From the NCBI RefSeq assembly GCF_030517065.1, contig NZ_CP103950.1, positions 1,054,001-1,118,000 on the forward strand: DNA of 64,000 bases. The letters are read 5' to 3'. Shown here piece after piece: positions 44,911 through 54,731 of this stretch. The first letter of the stretch is position 1. Every line of letters starts with the position of its first letter. The notes below the pieces were generated by a model. That model saw only the letters and a list, made by a program, of their open reading frames with translations. It did no database searches and had not been told where the DNA came from. The stretch is from Riemerella columbina (GTDB lineage: Bacteria; Bacteroidota; Bacteroidia; Flavobacteriales; Weeksellaceae). Position numbers and translations under genes: made by a program.

Positions 44911-46323
44911 TCAAAGCCCTAATTTCTCGGCTTCTTTGAATACTAAATTTTTGGCGGCTATGGGATCATTGGGGATCTCGCCTTCCAAGATGGCTTCTTT
45001 TACTTTTTCCTTTAAAATGCCGATTTCTCGACCTGGCTTTAGCCCAAACCATAGCATAATTTCCTCGCCAGAAACAGGCGGTTGAAAATTTCTAATATGG
45101 TCTTTTTCTTCCACTTCTTTTATTTTTTTAGCAACATATTCAAAATTTTTCTTGTAACGCTCTTGTTTTTTTGCGTTTTTAGTGGTAATGTCGGCTTTGC
45201 ATAGTGTGAAAAGGTCTTCCAAATCTTCTCCAGCATCAAATAAAAGGCGTCTTAGCGCAGCATCAGAGGTGTCATCGGTGATTAAGGCGATAGGTCTGGA
45301 GGAAAGTTTAACCATTTTTTGCACATACTTTAAATCGTTGCCTAAGGGAAGTTTCAAGCGTTGGAACAGTGGTTTTACCATTTTAGAACCGATAAATTCG
45401 TGTCCGTGGAAAGTCCAACCTGTAGATTCAACAAATTTTTTCGTTGGTGCTTTGCCGATGTCGTGGAGAAGTGCTGCCCACCTTAACCACAGATTATCAG
45501 TGTATTGGGAGATATTGTCCACCACTTCCAAAGTGTGGTAAAAATTGTCTTTATGAGTTTGTCCATCAATTTCATCAATGCCTTTAAGGGCGGTAAGTTC
45601 TGGGATGATGAGTGCCATCAGTCCTGTTTGCTCCATTAACTTTAAGCCAATAGAAGGCTTTTCAGAACTCATAATTTTATTAAATTCCACCATAATCCGC
45701 TCTACAGAAACAATTTTAATCCGCTCGGCTTCTTGGGAAATCGCAGCTAAAGATGATGGCTCAATCTGAAACTGAAGAGTAGAGGCAAAGCGAATAGCAC
45801 GCATCATTCTTAGAGGGTCATCGGTGTAGGTTTTTACAGGTTCTAAAGGCGTTCTCAGTGTTTTATTTTGCAAATCTTCTTTGCCGTTAAAAGGGTCTAT
45901 CAAGGCACCAAAATCCTCCGAATTAAGAGAAATCGCCATGGCATTTACAGTAAAATCTCTCCTTTTTTGGTCGTCTTCCAAACTGCCAGCTTCCACCTCG
46001 GGGTTTCGGCTATTTTCGGTATAACTTTCCTTTCTTGCACCTACAAACTCCAATTCTACCCCTTTCCATTTAAACATTGCGGTACCATAATTTTTGAAAA
46101 TGGAGACTTTCAAATCAGGAGAAAGTGCGTTAGCCACAGCTTTTGCTAAATCGATGCCGCTTTGTTCGGTTACAAAATCAATATCCGTGGGCACGGCTCT
46201 CTTCATCAGTAAATCCCGAACATAGCCCCCAACCACATAGACCGATTGTCCGCGATCGGCTGCCACTTTTGAGATGATTTTAAAAAGTTTAAGGTGTTTA
46301 TTTTGACTAAGATTGATGTGCAT
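44911..46323 (-). CDS. CCA tRNA nucleotidyltransferase with HD domain
   Basis: A 470-residue class II nucleotidyltransferase. The head has GGYVRDLLMKRAVPTDIDFV (G-G-x-V-R-D and DxD), followed by the RRDFTVNAMA block and DPLRMMRAIRFA (neck). A C-terminal HD domain contains HTLEVVDNIS and LLHDIGKAPTKK. It adds or repairs the 3' CCA end of tRNAs; the HD part may give phosphatase activity. The length is typical of Bacteroidota proteins. Confidence 0.92.
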   Translation of the reverse strand: MHINLSQNKHLKLFKIISKVAADRGQSVYVVGGYVRDLLMKRAVPTDIDFVTEQSGIDLAKAVANALSPDLKVSIFKNYGTAMFKWKGVELEFVGARKESYTENSRNPEVEAGSLEDDQKRRDFTVNAMAISLNSEDFGALIDPFNGKEDLQNKTLRTPLEPVKTYTDDPLRMMRAIRFASTLQFQIEPSSLAAISQEAERIKIVSVERIMVEFNKIMSSEKPSIGLKLMEQTGLMALIIPELTALKGIDEIDGQTHKDNFYHTLEVVDNISQYTDNLWLRWAALLHDIGKAPTKKFVESTGWTFHGHEFIGSKMVKPLFQRLKLPLGNDLKYVQKMVKLSSRPIALITDDTSDAALRRLLFDAGEDLEDLFTLCKADITTKNAKKQERYKKNFEYVAKKIKEVEEKDHIRNFQPPVSGEEIMLWFGLKPGREIGILKEKVKEAILEGEIPNDPIAAKNLVFKEAEKLGL

Positions 46324-46504
46324 TACTGTATTTTAGAATATTCTGCAAAGATAAAAAACACAAAGTAAAACCTTAGGATAATACTAAAAAATATCGCTAA
46401 GGTTTCTCTAAATTGGTTTTATCAAATTTATAATCATATGGTTTTTAAATTACAATTCAATATTTTATCTTAAATGTATAATAGACCGAAAATAACCTTA
46501 AAAA

Positions 46505-47272
46505 TTAAGAAATTCCAAAAATAGACTTGGCGTTTTGGGTGGTTATTTGATTTATCGTTTCATAAGGAAGTTGATAAATATCCACCAATTTACCAGCAAC
46601 ATACTCTAAATAAGAAGATTCATTTCTTTTGCTTCTGAATGGTACGGGGGCGAGGTAAGGTGCATCGGTTTCTAAAACAATATGTTCCAAAGGAATTTCA
46701 TTGAGAAATTGGTCTATTTTTCCATTTTTGAAAGTTACCACACCACCAATACCTAAGGCAAAATTGAGATCTATTGCGTGTTTAGCATGTTCTAATGTCC
46801 CAGTGAAACAATGAAAAATCCCTCGCAAACGCGAATGTTTTTTCTCTTCCAAAACCTCAAAAGTTTCATCAAAACTATCTCTGGAATGGATCACAATAGG
46901 GCGGTCAAGTTCTATCGCCCAGTCGATTTGTTCACGGAAACACTGTTGCTGGAGATCAAGATGGCTCTTGTCCCAGTAAAGATCTATGCCGATTTCTCCT
47001 ATGGCGCAAAAAAACCTTTGTTGCAAGAAATTCTTGACCATTGCCATTTCTTCTTGATAAGTTTCAGGCTTTATATAAGTAGGGTGAAGCCCCATCATCG
47101 CAAATATTTCATTGGGATATTGCGCTTCTAAATCCAGCATATTTTGGTGATATTCTGAGTTGATGGCAGGGAGAAAAAAATGAGTCACGCCCTTATCTTT
47201 TGCTCGTTGGATCATTTCGGTGCGGTCTTCGTTAAACGCCTCAGAATAGAGGTGTGTATGGGTATCAATCAT
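46505..47272 (-). CDS. TatD family metal-dependent hydrolase
   Basis: A 255-residue TIM-barrel hydrolase: metal ligands in MIDTHTHLYSEAF (HxH), Glu in CAIGEIGIDLYWDKS, His in RPIVIHSRDSFDE and GIFHCFTG, and Asp in IVLETDAPYLAPVPFRSKRN. TatD proteins are 3'-5' DNases or D-aminoacyl-tRNA-related hydrolases in the cytoplasm. It is transcribed alone, 181 bp after the CCA gene start. Confidence 0.9.
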   Translation of the reverse strand: MIDTHTHLYSEAFNEDRTEMIQRAKDKGVTHFFLPAINSEYHQNMLDLEAQYPNEIFAMMGLHPTYIKPETYQEEMAMVKNFLQQRFFCAIGEIGIDLYWDKSHLDLQQQCFREQIDWAIELDRPIVIHSRDSFDETFEVLEEKKHSRLRGIFHCFTGTLEHAKHAIDLNFALGIGGVVTFKNGKIDQFLNEIPLEHIVLETDAPYLAPVPFRSKRNESSYLEYVAGKLVDIYQLPYETINQITTQNAKSIFGIS

Positions 47273-47353
47273 AATATTGATGCATTTTTTAAATGAATGA
47301 AATCAGTGAAAAGTGTAAAAATGAGCACCATTATGATGCCTATTTTTTAGAAA

Positions 47354-48517
47354 TTAGTATGTCATTTTTACAATCGCTTTGGCATCTTGTGGCGTTAGGT
47401 TTCTATGCTCGCCGATGCCCTCTAAACCTCGTTCTATAAAGGCTTTTTCAACCTTTTCGGCAGTACCTTCATAATCTTCGGTGTATTCTGACAAGCGGGT
47501 TTTAATTCCCAATGAATGGAAAAATTCTTCCATTTTTGCAATTCCTTTTTGTGCTTTTTCTTCGATGGTACCCTCTTGGATATTCCAAACGCGAGAGGCA
47601 TATTGGGCTAATTTTTCCTTTTTACTTTCAAAATTATAGCGGTAATGTTGCGGGGCAATGATGGCTAAAGTGCGGGCGTGGTCTATTCCAAAATATGCCG
47701 TCAGTTCGTGTCCCATAGCGTGTACCGCCCAATCCGTAGCAACGCCCAAACGCAGCAATCCATTGAGCGCCATGGTGCAACACCACATATAATTGCCAGC
47801 AGCATCTATATCAAATTGGTCGTTCATCATTTTTGGAGCAACCTCTTGCAGCGTGATGAGAATGCTCTCCGCCATACGCTCTTGCAGCGTGGCAGCACTC
47901 GGGAAGGTGATGTATTGCTCCAAAACATGCGTGTAGGCATCTGTAATACCATTGGCGATCTGGCGTTTAGGAATACTCTGAATAACGGCAGGGTCTAAAA
48001 TAGAAAATTGCGGAAACAAACCTGGACCGCCGCCACCTAACTTTTGCCGAGTCTCTTGGCGAGAAATCACATAGCCAGAATTCATCTCGGAGCCTGTGGC
48101 AGGCATTGTGAGGACGGTTCCGATAGGAAGCGCTTCACCTTCGTTAGGGCGAAACGGTTGGGTTAAAATATCCCAAGGCTCTCCGTTGTAATTGGCTGCA
48201 GCGGCTAAAAATTTGGTGCCATCAATCACGGAGCCACCGCCTACGGCTAATAGAAAATTGATGTTTTCCTTTTTAATGACCTCAAGGGCTTGCAATAAAA
48301 CTTCGTATTCTGGGTTGGCAGGAATACCTGAAAATTCGGTGACATTAAAGCCTTGTAATGCGGTTTTAACTTGGTCATAAACACCATTTTTTTTGATGCT
48401 CCCACCGCCGTAAAGCACCAGAATACGGGCATCTTGTGGGATTTCTTGGTTAAGTTTGGCTATTTCGCCTTTGCCAAAAATGATTTTTGTAGGGTTTTTA
48501 AATTCAAAATTGAGCAT
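47354..48517 (-). CDS. Iron-containing alcohol dehydrogenase (YqhD-like)
   Basis: A 387-residue group III alcohol dehydrogenase. NAD(P)-binding loop LYGGGSIKKNGVYDQV and AVGGGSVIDGTKFLAAA (GGGSxxD) precede the iron site: Asp and His in DAYTHVLEQY, His in VHAMGHELTAYFGIDHARTLAI (given in parts: HAMGHELTAYFG, IDHARTLAI). The GSIKKNGVYDQV block matches YqhD-type NADPH-dependent aldehyde reductases that detoxify aldehydes. Confidence 0.9.
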   Translation of the reverse strand: MLNFEFKNPTKIIFGKGEIAKLNQEIPQDARILVLYGGGSIKKNGVYDQVKTALQGFNVTEFSGIPANPEYEVLLQALEVIKKENINFLLAVGGGSVIDGTKFLAAAANYNGEPWDILTQPFRPNEGEALPIGTVLTMPATGSEMNSGYVISRQETRQKLGGGGPGLFPQFSILDPAVIQSIPKRQIANGITDAYTHVLEQYITFPSAATLQERMAESILITLQEVAPKMMNDQFDIDAAGNYMWCCTMALNGLLRLGVATDWAVHAMGHELTAYFGIDHARTLAIIAPQHYRYNFESKKEKLAQYASRVWNIQEGTIEEKAQKGIAKMEEFFHSLGIKTRLSEYTEDYEGTAEKVEKAFIERGLEGIGEHRNLTPQDAKAIVKMTY

Positions 48518-48706
48518 AATAATATTGTCAAAAGTTAGTTGGGTGCGTAAGGGATAGAGGCGATATCCTTTTTGAGGAGGAACGACGAAAAAAGATAAAG
48601 CCGAAAGCCCGACCCCTGCAGCTGCCTGAGCGCTGGCGGGGGATACGCCCTAATGTTAATGAAAAAAGCGCCTCACCTCCGATTGTAAAGGCAAGGCAAT
48701 GGTGTG
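48518..48706. other. GC-richer intergenic element of the flavobacterial type
   Basis: On the minus strand this gap reads GGGCGTATCCCCCGCC, then GGGGTCGGGCTTTCGGC, then GGATATCGCCTCTATCCC and TTACGCA. The same order of words recurs, from memory, in intergenic DNA of many flavobacteria, often after genes. It is more GC-rich than its surroundings and contains GTC/GGGC palindromic parts. Only one copy is seen in the window. Role unknown. Confidence 0.4.
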
Positions 48707-49849
48707 TTATTTTTTTGCAATGCTTCTGGAAATCACGATTTTTTGGATTTCGGAAGTGCCTTCGTAGATTTGGGTAATTTTGGCATCACGCATCAGTCTT
48801 TCCACATGGTACTCTTTAACATAGCCGTAGCCACCGTGGACTTGAACCGCCTCTATCGTCGTATCCATCGCGGTTTTGGAAGCAAATAACTTCGCCATAG
48901 CACCGCTTTCGGAGATGTCTAAGCCTTGGTCTTTCTCGGCAGCGGCTTTAAAACAAAGCATTCTTGCCGCCGTAATTTGGGTTGCCATATCGGCTAATTT
49001 GAACGCAACGGCTTGATGTTGAATGATTTCCTTGCCGAAGGCTTTGCGCTCCTTGGCGTATTTTAATGCCAATTCATAGGCGCCGCTGGCAATCCCCAAT
49101 GCTTGGGAGGCAATCCCAATACGACCACCGTTCAGCACAGACATTGCAAAGGTAAAACCAAAGCCATCTTCACCAATGCGGTTTTCCTTCGGGACTTTAA
49201 CATCGGTGAAGAGCAAGGAGTGGGTGTCACTACCACGAATTCCCATTTTGTCCTCCTTAGGACCAATATCAAAGCCTTCCCAGCCTTTTTCTACTATAAA
49301 AGCGTTGATGCCCTTGTGCCCCTTCTCGGGGTGCGTTTGTGCAATCACGATGTAATAAGTGGCATTGCCGCCGTTGGTAATCCAGTTTTTAGTGCCGTTG
49401 AGGAGGTAATAATCGCCTTTGTCTTCTGCGGTTGTTTTTTGGGAAGTGGCATCAGAACCTGCCTCGGGTTCAGAGAGGGCAAATGCACCAATGACCTCGC
49501 CGCTGGCTAAAGGGACTAAATATTTCTGCTTCTGCGCCTCGGACGCGTACTTTTCTAAGCCTGCACACACTAAAGAGTTGTTGACCGACATAACCACCGC
49601 CGCGGAAGCGTCTATTTTTGAGATTTCCTCCATGGCTAAAACATAGGAAATACTATCTAAGCCTGCGCCGCCATATTTAGGGTCTACCATCATCCCCAAG
49701 AAGCCCATTTCGCCCATTTTTTTTACTTGTTCTGTGGGGAAGGTCTGGGTTTTATCTCTTTCTATAACGCCTGGAAGGAGTTCATTTTGTGCAAAATCTC
49801 TGGCAGCTTGCTGTATCATAAGCTGCTCTTCTGTTAAATTAAAATCCAT
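48707..49849 (-). CDS. Acyl-CoA dehydrogenase
   Basis: A 380-residue flavoenzyme of the short/medium-chain (butyryl-CoA) type. FAD-binding blocks are GAFALSEPEAGSDATSQ and YYLLNGTKNWITNGG; RIGIASQALGIASGAYE and the C-terminal RLMRDAKITQIYEGTSEIQK hold the catalytic Glu (YEGTSE). It oxidises acyl-CoA to trans-2-enoyl-CoA in beta-oxidation. The divergent gene at 49974 encodes an acyl-CoA synthetase, giving a fatty-acid-activation and oxidation pair. Confidence 0.94.
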   Translation of the reverse strand: MDFNLTEEQLMIQQAARDFAQNELLPGVIERDKTQTFPTEQVKKMGEMGFLGMMVDPKYGGAGLDSISYVLAMEEISKIDASAAVVMSVNNSLVCAGLEKYASEAQKQKYLVPLASGEVIGAFALSEPEAGSDATSQKTTAEDKGDYYLLNGTKNWITNGGNATYYIVIAQTHPEKGHKGINAFIVEKGWEGFDIGPKEDKMGIRGSDTHSLLFTDVKVPKENRIGEDGFGFTFAMSVLNGGRIGIASQALGIASGAYELALKYAKERKAFGKEIIQHQAVAFKLADMATQITAARMLCFKAAAEKDQGLDISESGAMAKLFASKTAMDTTIEAVQVHGGYGYVKEYHVERLMRDAKITQIYEGTSEIQKIVISRSIAKK

Positions 49850-49973
49850 TGTGTTTTGATTTTTTATAGGGTGGTAAAAATAAGATTTTTCTGGGTAAAA
49901 TCAAAAAATTTTTGGTCTTCATAAAAATAGTTTTATATTTGGGAATTAGTTAAGGATTAAAAAATATAAGATT

Positions 49974-51755
49974 ATGACGGTATCCAGATTATTCGATTTT
50001 GCCTATAAAGCTTTAGAAAAAAGCCCTAAAAAAGATGCATTAGTGACCAAATATAATGGAGAATGGCGAAAAACCTCTACTTTGGAGTTTATCAATATGG
50101 GGAATAAAGTGTCCCGAGGTTTACTCAAATTAGGTATAAAACCAGGGGATAAAATCGCCCTAATTTCTTCCAATAATCGTACAGAGTGGGCGGTTATGGA
50201 TTTGGGAATTTTGCAGATAGGCTCCGTTAATGTCCCTGTGTACCCAACCATTTCGGTAGAGGATTATATTTATATTTTTAATAATGCGGAGATCAAATAT
50301 TGCTTTGTTTCTGATGAGGCGCTTTATGAGAAAATCAACCAAGTGAAACCCCATGTGGAAAGCTTAGTCAGCGTGTTTACTTTTGATAAAATAGAGAAAG
50401 CGGCACACTGGACAGAAATTTTAGATTTGGGTGAAGATGATGCCACTCAAATGGAAGTGGAAGCGCTAAAAGACGGCATAAGAACGGAAGATTTAGCCAC
50501 CATCATCTACACTTCTGGAACCACAGGAAGACCCAAAGGTGTGATGCTTTCTCACGAAAATATCGTAGCCAATGTGCAGGCTTCCACCCCGATTATCATC
50601 AGTAAAAATCCTAAAAATGAAGAGGTTAGAAGTTTGAGCTTTTTGCCAATATGTCATATTTTTGAGCGAATGTTATTTTATTTCTATATCAATAGCGGTA
50701 TTTCTATTTATTTCGCAGAAAGTATTGAGAAAATGGGCGATAACATTAAAGAAGTTAAGCCTCATTATATGACCGTGGTGCCACGTTTGATAGAAAAGGT
50801 TTACGATAAAATCTACGACAAAGGCGTGAATGCTGGTGGTTTAAAATCAAAAATATTCCTCTGGGCGCTTGGAGTTAATAAAGCGAAAAAGCAAATTGGA
50901 CAGCCTAAAACTTTAAAGGAAATCATCGCCGATAAACTGGTGTTTAAAAAGTGGAGAGAAGGTTTGGGCGGTAACATCATCACGCTGATTTCGGGCTCGG
51001 CAGCGCTTTCGCCAAGGCTTAATAAGCTGTTTCAAAATGCAGGTATTCCGATTTTAGAAGGCTATGGACTTACCGAAACTTCGCCTGTGATTGCCGTTAA
51101 TACTTTTGAGAAAATGAAAATAGGCACTGTAGGTCCTGTGTTGCCGAATTTAGATGTTAAAATCCAAGGCGATGGCGAAATTTCCGTGAAAGGTCTATCT
51201 GTAACGAAGGGCTACTATAAAGATGAGGAAAAAACGAAAGAGGCGTTTACGGAAGATGGCTATTTTAAAACTGGCGATATTGGACATATCGATGATGAAG
51301 GATTTTTACATATTACCGATAGAAAAAAGGAAATGTTCAAGACTTCTGGCGGTAAATATATTGCGCCTCAAATCATTGAAAATATGGCGAAAGCGTCCAA
51401 ATTCATTGAGCAAATTATGGTTGTTGGCGAAGGTGAAAAAATGCCTTGTGCCTTGGTGCAACCTGATTTTAATTTCGCGATTCACTGGGCGGAGCGCCAC
51501 CATATCAACATCGGTACTACACCGCAAGAAATTGCTTCCAACCCTGAATTTAAGGCGAGAATAGAGAAAGAAATAGATTATCTCAACACCAAATTAGGCA
51601 ACTGGGAGAAGATTAAAAAAATAGAACTTACCCCTGAAGTGTGGTCGGTAGAATCTGGCTTACTCACGCCAACGCTAAAACTCAAAAGAAAAATTATCAA
51701 ACAGAAATTCCTCCCACTCTATAACAAAATGTATAACCATAACGAGGAAGATTAA
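49974..51755 (+). CDS. Long-chain acyl-CoA synthetase (AMP-forming)
   Basis: A 593-residue ANL-superfamily ligase. P-loop-like motif IIYTSGTTGRPKGVMLSHENI (YTSGTTGxPKGV), LEGYGLTETSPVIAVN (A5 motif), YFKTGDIGHIDDEGFLHITD (A7) and RKKEMFKTSGGKYIAP (A8 and the Lys). It activates fatty acids to acyl-CoA with ATP. It is divergent from the acyl-CoA dehydrogenase and lies directly next to the CRISPR array, with a terminator in between. Confidence 0.92.
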   Translation: MTVSRLFDFAYKALEKSPKKDALVTKYNGEWRKTSTLEFINMGNKVSRGLLKLGIKPGDKIALISSNNRTEWAVMDLGILQIGSVNVPVYPTISVEDYIYIFNNAEIKYCFVSDEALYEKINQVKPHVESLVSVFTFDKIEKAAHWTEILDLGEDDATQMEVEALKDGIRTEDLATIIYTSGTTGRPKGVMLSHENIVANVQASTPIIISKNPKNEEVRSLSFLPICHIFERMLFYFYINSGISIYFAESIEKMGDNIKEVKPHYMTVVPRLIEKVYDKIYDKGVNAGGLKSKIFLWALGVNKAKKQIGQPKTLKEIIADKLVFKKWREGLGGNIITLISGSAALSPRLNKLFQNAGIPILEGYGLTETSPVIAVNTFEKMKIGTVGPVLPNLDVKIQGDGEISVKGLSVTKGYYKDEEKTKEAFTEDGYFKTGDIGHIDDEGFLHITDRKKEMFKTSGGKYIAPQIIENMAKASKFIEQIMVVGEGEKMPCALVQPDFNFAIHWAERHHINIGTTPQEIASNPEFKARIEKEIDYLNTKLGNWEKIKKIELTPEVWSVESGLLTPTLKLKRKIIKQKFLPLYNKMYNHNEED

Positions 51756-51758
51756 AAC

Positions 51759-51785
51759 AAAAACCGCTAAATCTAGCAGTTTTTT
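51759..51785 (+). terminator. Terminator of the acyl-CoA synthetase gene
   Basis: Stem AAAAC-C-GCTA / TAGC-A-GTTTT with an AATC loop and a T-rich tail, immediately after the stop at 51755 and before the oldest CRISPR unit. Confidence 0.7.
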
Positions 51786-51796
51786 AATTTTATAGG

Positions 51797-53367
51797 TTTT
51801 TATTACTTTTGCAGATAGTTCGCAACTCGTAGACTTTGTTATATTTAAGGTTAAAAGTTGTGAATTGCTTTTCAATTTTATTATTTTTCGGATAGTTCAC
51901 AACGTTTTTATTATGAAAAAAATCATTACAGGCGGTTGTGAATTGCTTTCAATTTTATTATTTTTGCGGATAGTTCGCAACAAACGCCATTCGCATTCCT
52001 TCAAATAAAGCGTTGTGAATTGCTTTCAATTTTATTATTTTTGCGGATAGTTCGCAACATCAGAATGGCGGTGTATTCTTTCTTAGGGGTTGTGAATTGC
52101 TTTCAATTTTATTATTTTTGCGGATAGTTCGCAACAAAGATAAAATAATTTATCATATAAAAATAGTTGTGAATTGCTTTCAATTTTATTATTTTTGCGG
52201 ATAGTTCGCAACCTACGCTGTTCACACCTTGCCCATTGAGGTGTTGTGAATTGCTTTCAATTTTATTATTTTTGCGGATAGTTCGCAACTTTCTCCAAAA
52301 AACTTGATGTGGAAGCTCTGTTGTGAATTGCTTTCAATTTTATTATTTTTGCGGATAGTTCGCAACTAAAGCCATCGGTGGCAAATGGAACGCCTCGTTG
52401 TGAATTGCTTTCAATTTTATTATTTTTGCGGATAGTTCGCAACTTCAATCAAAAAATGGATATCCCACAGTTTGTTGTGAATTGCTTTCAATTTTATTAT
52501 TTTTGCGGATAGTTCGCAACTAAAGCCATCGGTGGCAAATGGAACGCCTCGTTGTGAATTGCTTTCAATTTTATTATTTTTGCGGATAGTTCGCAACAAT
52601 TCTGGCGCGTGAACATTACGCATATAGGTTGTGAATTGCTTTCAATTTTATTATTTTTGCGGATAGTTCGCAACTGATTTGCCCAGCTCATCATTTCCAA
52701 AGTAGTTGTGAATTGCTTTCAATTTTATTATTTTTGCGGATAGTTCGCAACACCTTTCTAATACTCTCTTACGAGTAAAGGGTTGTGAATTGCTTTCAAT
52801 TTTATTATTTTTGCGGATAGTTCGCAACTCGCTACAAAACAAGGAGGAATTTAAAGACGTTGTGAATTGCTTTCAATTTTATTATTTTTGCGGATAGTTC
52901 GCAACTTGCGGTGGAATACGCCACCACCAAATTGAGTTGTGAATTGCTTTCAATTTTATTATTTTTGCGGATAGTTCGCAACCAGTGGTATCTATATAAG
53001 AAAGATGGAAGCGTTGTGAATTGCTTTCAATTTTATTATTTTTGCGGATAGTTCGCAACAGCGCTATTCATTTCTATAAATTATACAGAGTTGTGAATTG
53101 CTTTCAATTTTATTATTTTTGCGGATAGTTCGCAACCAATCCTCTATATGCCGAGCCTTTATATCAGTTGTGAATTGCTTTCAATTTTATTATTTTTGCG
53201 GATAGTTCGCAACGCGCCTGCCGATGTCTTCTGTTCGTATAGGGTTGTGAATTGCTTTCAATTTTATTATTTTTGCGGATAGTTCGCAACCCTAAAAACT
53301 GAAATGCCTGGCGTTTGCTTGTTGTGAATTGCTTTCAATTTTATTATTTTTGCGGATAGTTCGCAAC
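51797..53367 (+). CRISPR. Type II-C CRISPR array, 47-bp repeats, 20 spacers
   Basis: Nineteen identical 47-bp repeats begin at 51935 and then every 77 bp from 52012 to 53321 (30-bp spacers). A decayed repeat lies at 51857-51903 (inserted T, lost G, G-to-A) and a partial one at 51797-51826, the latter close to the relic repeat at 44.4 kb. Spacers: 20, all 30 bp except 51904-51934 (31). Spacers 52367-52396 and 52521-52550 are identical. The repeat begins GTTGTGAATTGC and ends GTTCGCAAC, so both ends can pair weakly. Repeat positions 25-33 spell TATTTTTGC, a -7 box. crRNAs are read on the plus strand, as the anti-repeat pairs with the first 25 bases of the repeat. Confidence 0.98.
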
Positions 53368-53370
53368 CTC

Positions 53371-53406
53371 AAAAAATAACCTACTTATTTTCAGTAGGTT
53401 ATTTTT
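53371..53406. terminator. Terminator and putative leader beside the array
   Basis: 12-bp perfect stem AAATAACCTACT (53374-53385) / AGTAGGTTATTT (53393-53404) with loop TATTTTC and A/T flanks, directly after the last repeat. It can stop array transcripts (plus) and cas transcripts (minus). The first ~19 bases are conserved beside the relic array, suggesting a leader function in spacer integration. Confidence 0.75.
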
Positions 53407-53483
53407 ATTTTTAGGATTCTATTTTTGATGTTTTTAAAATTCTTTCATCCTTCAATTTTTCAATTTTCTAATCCTATTCGCTA

Positions 53484-54714
<1,231 letters not shown>

Positions 54715-54731
54715 AGCTGGCGTTCTGATTA

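Noticed and set aside
52266-52842. Several minus-strand open frames of 60-67 codons with the shared peptide ELRTIRKNNKIESNSQ
   Set aside because: They are translations of the CRISPR repeat and spacers; their length comes from the absence of stops in the repeat.
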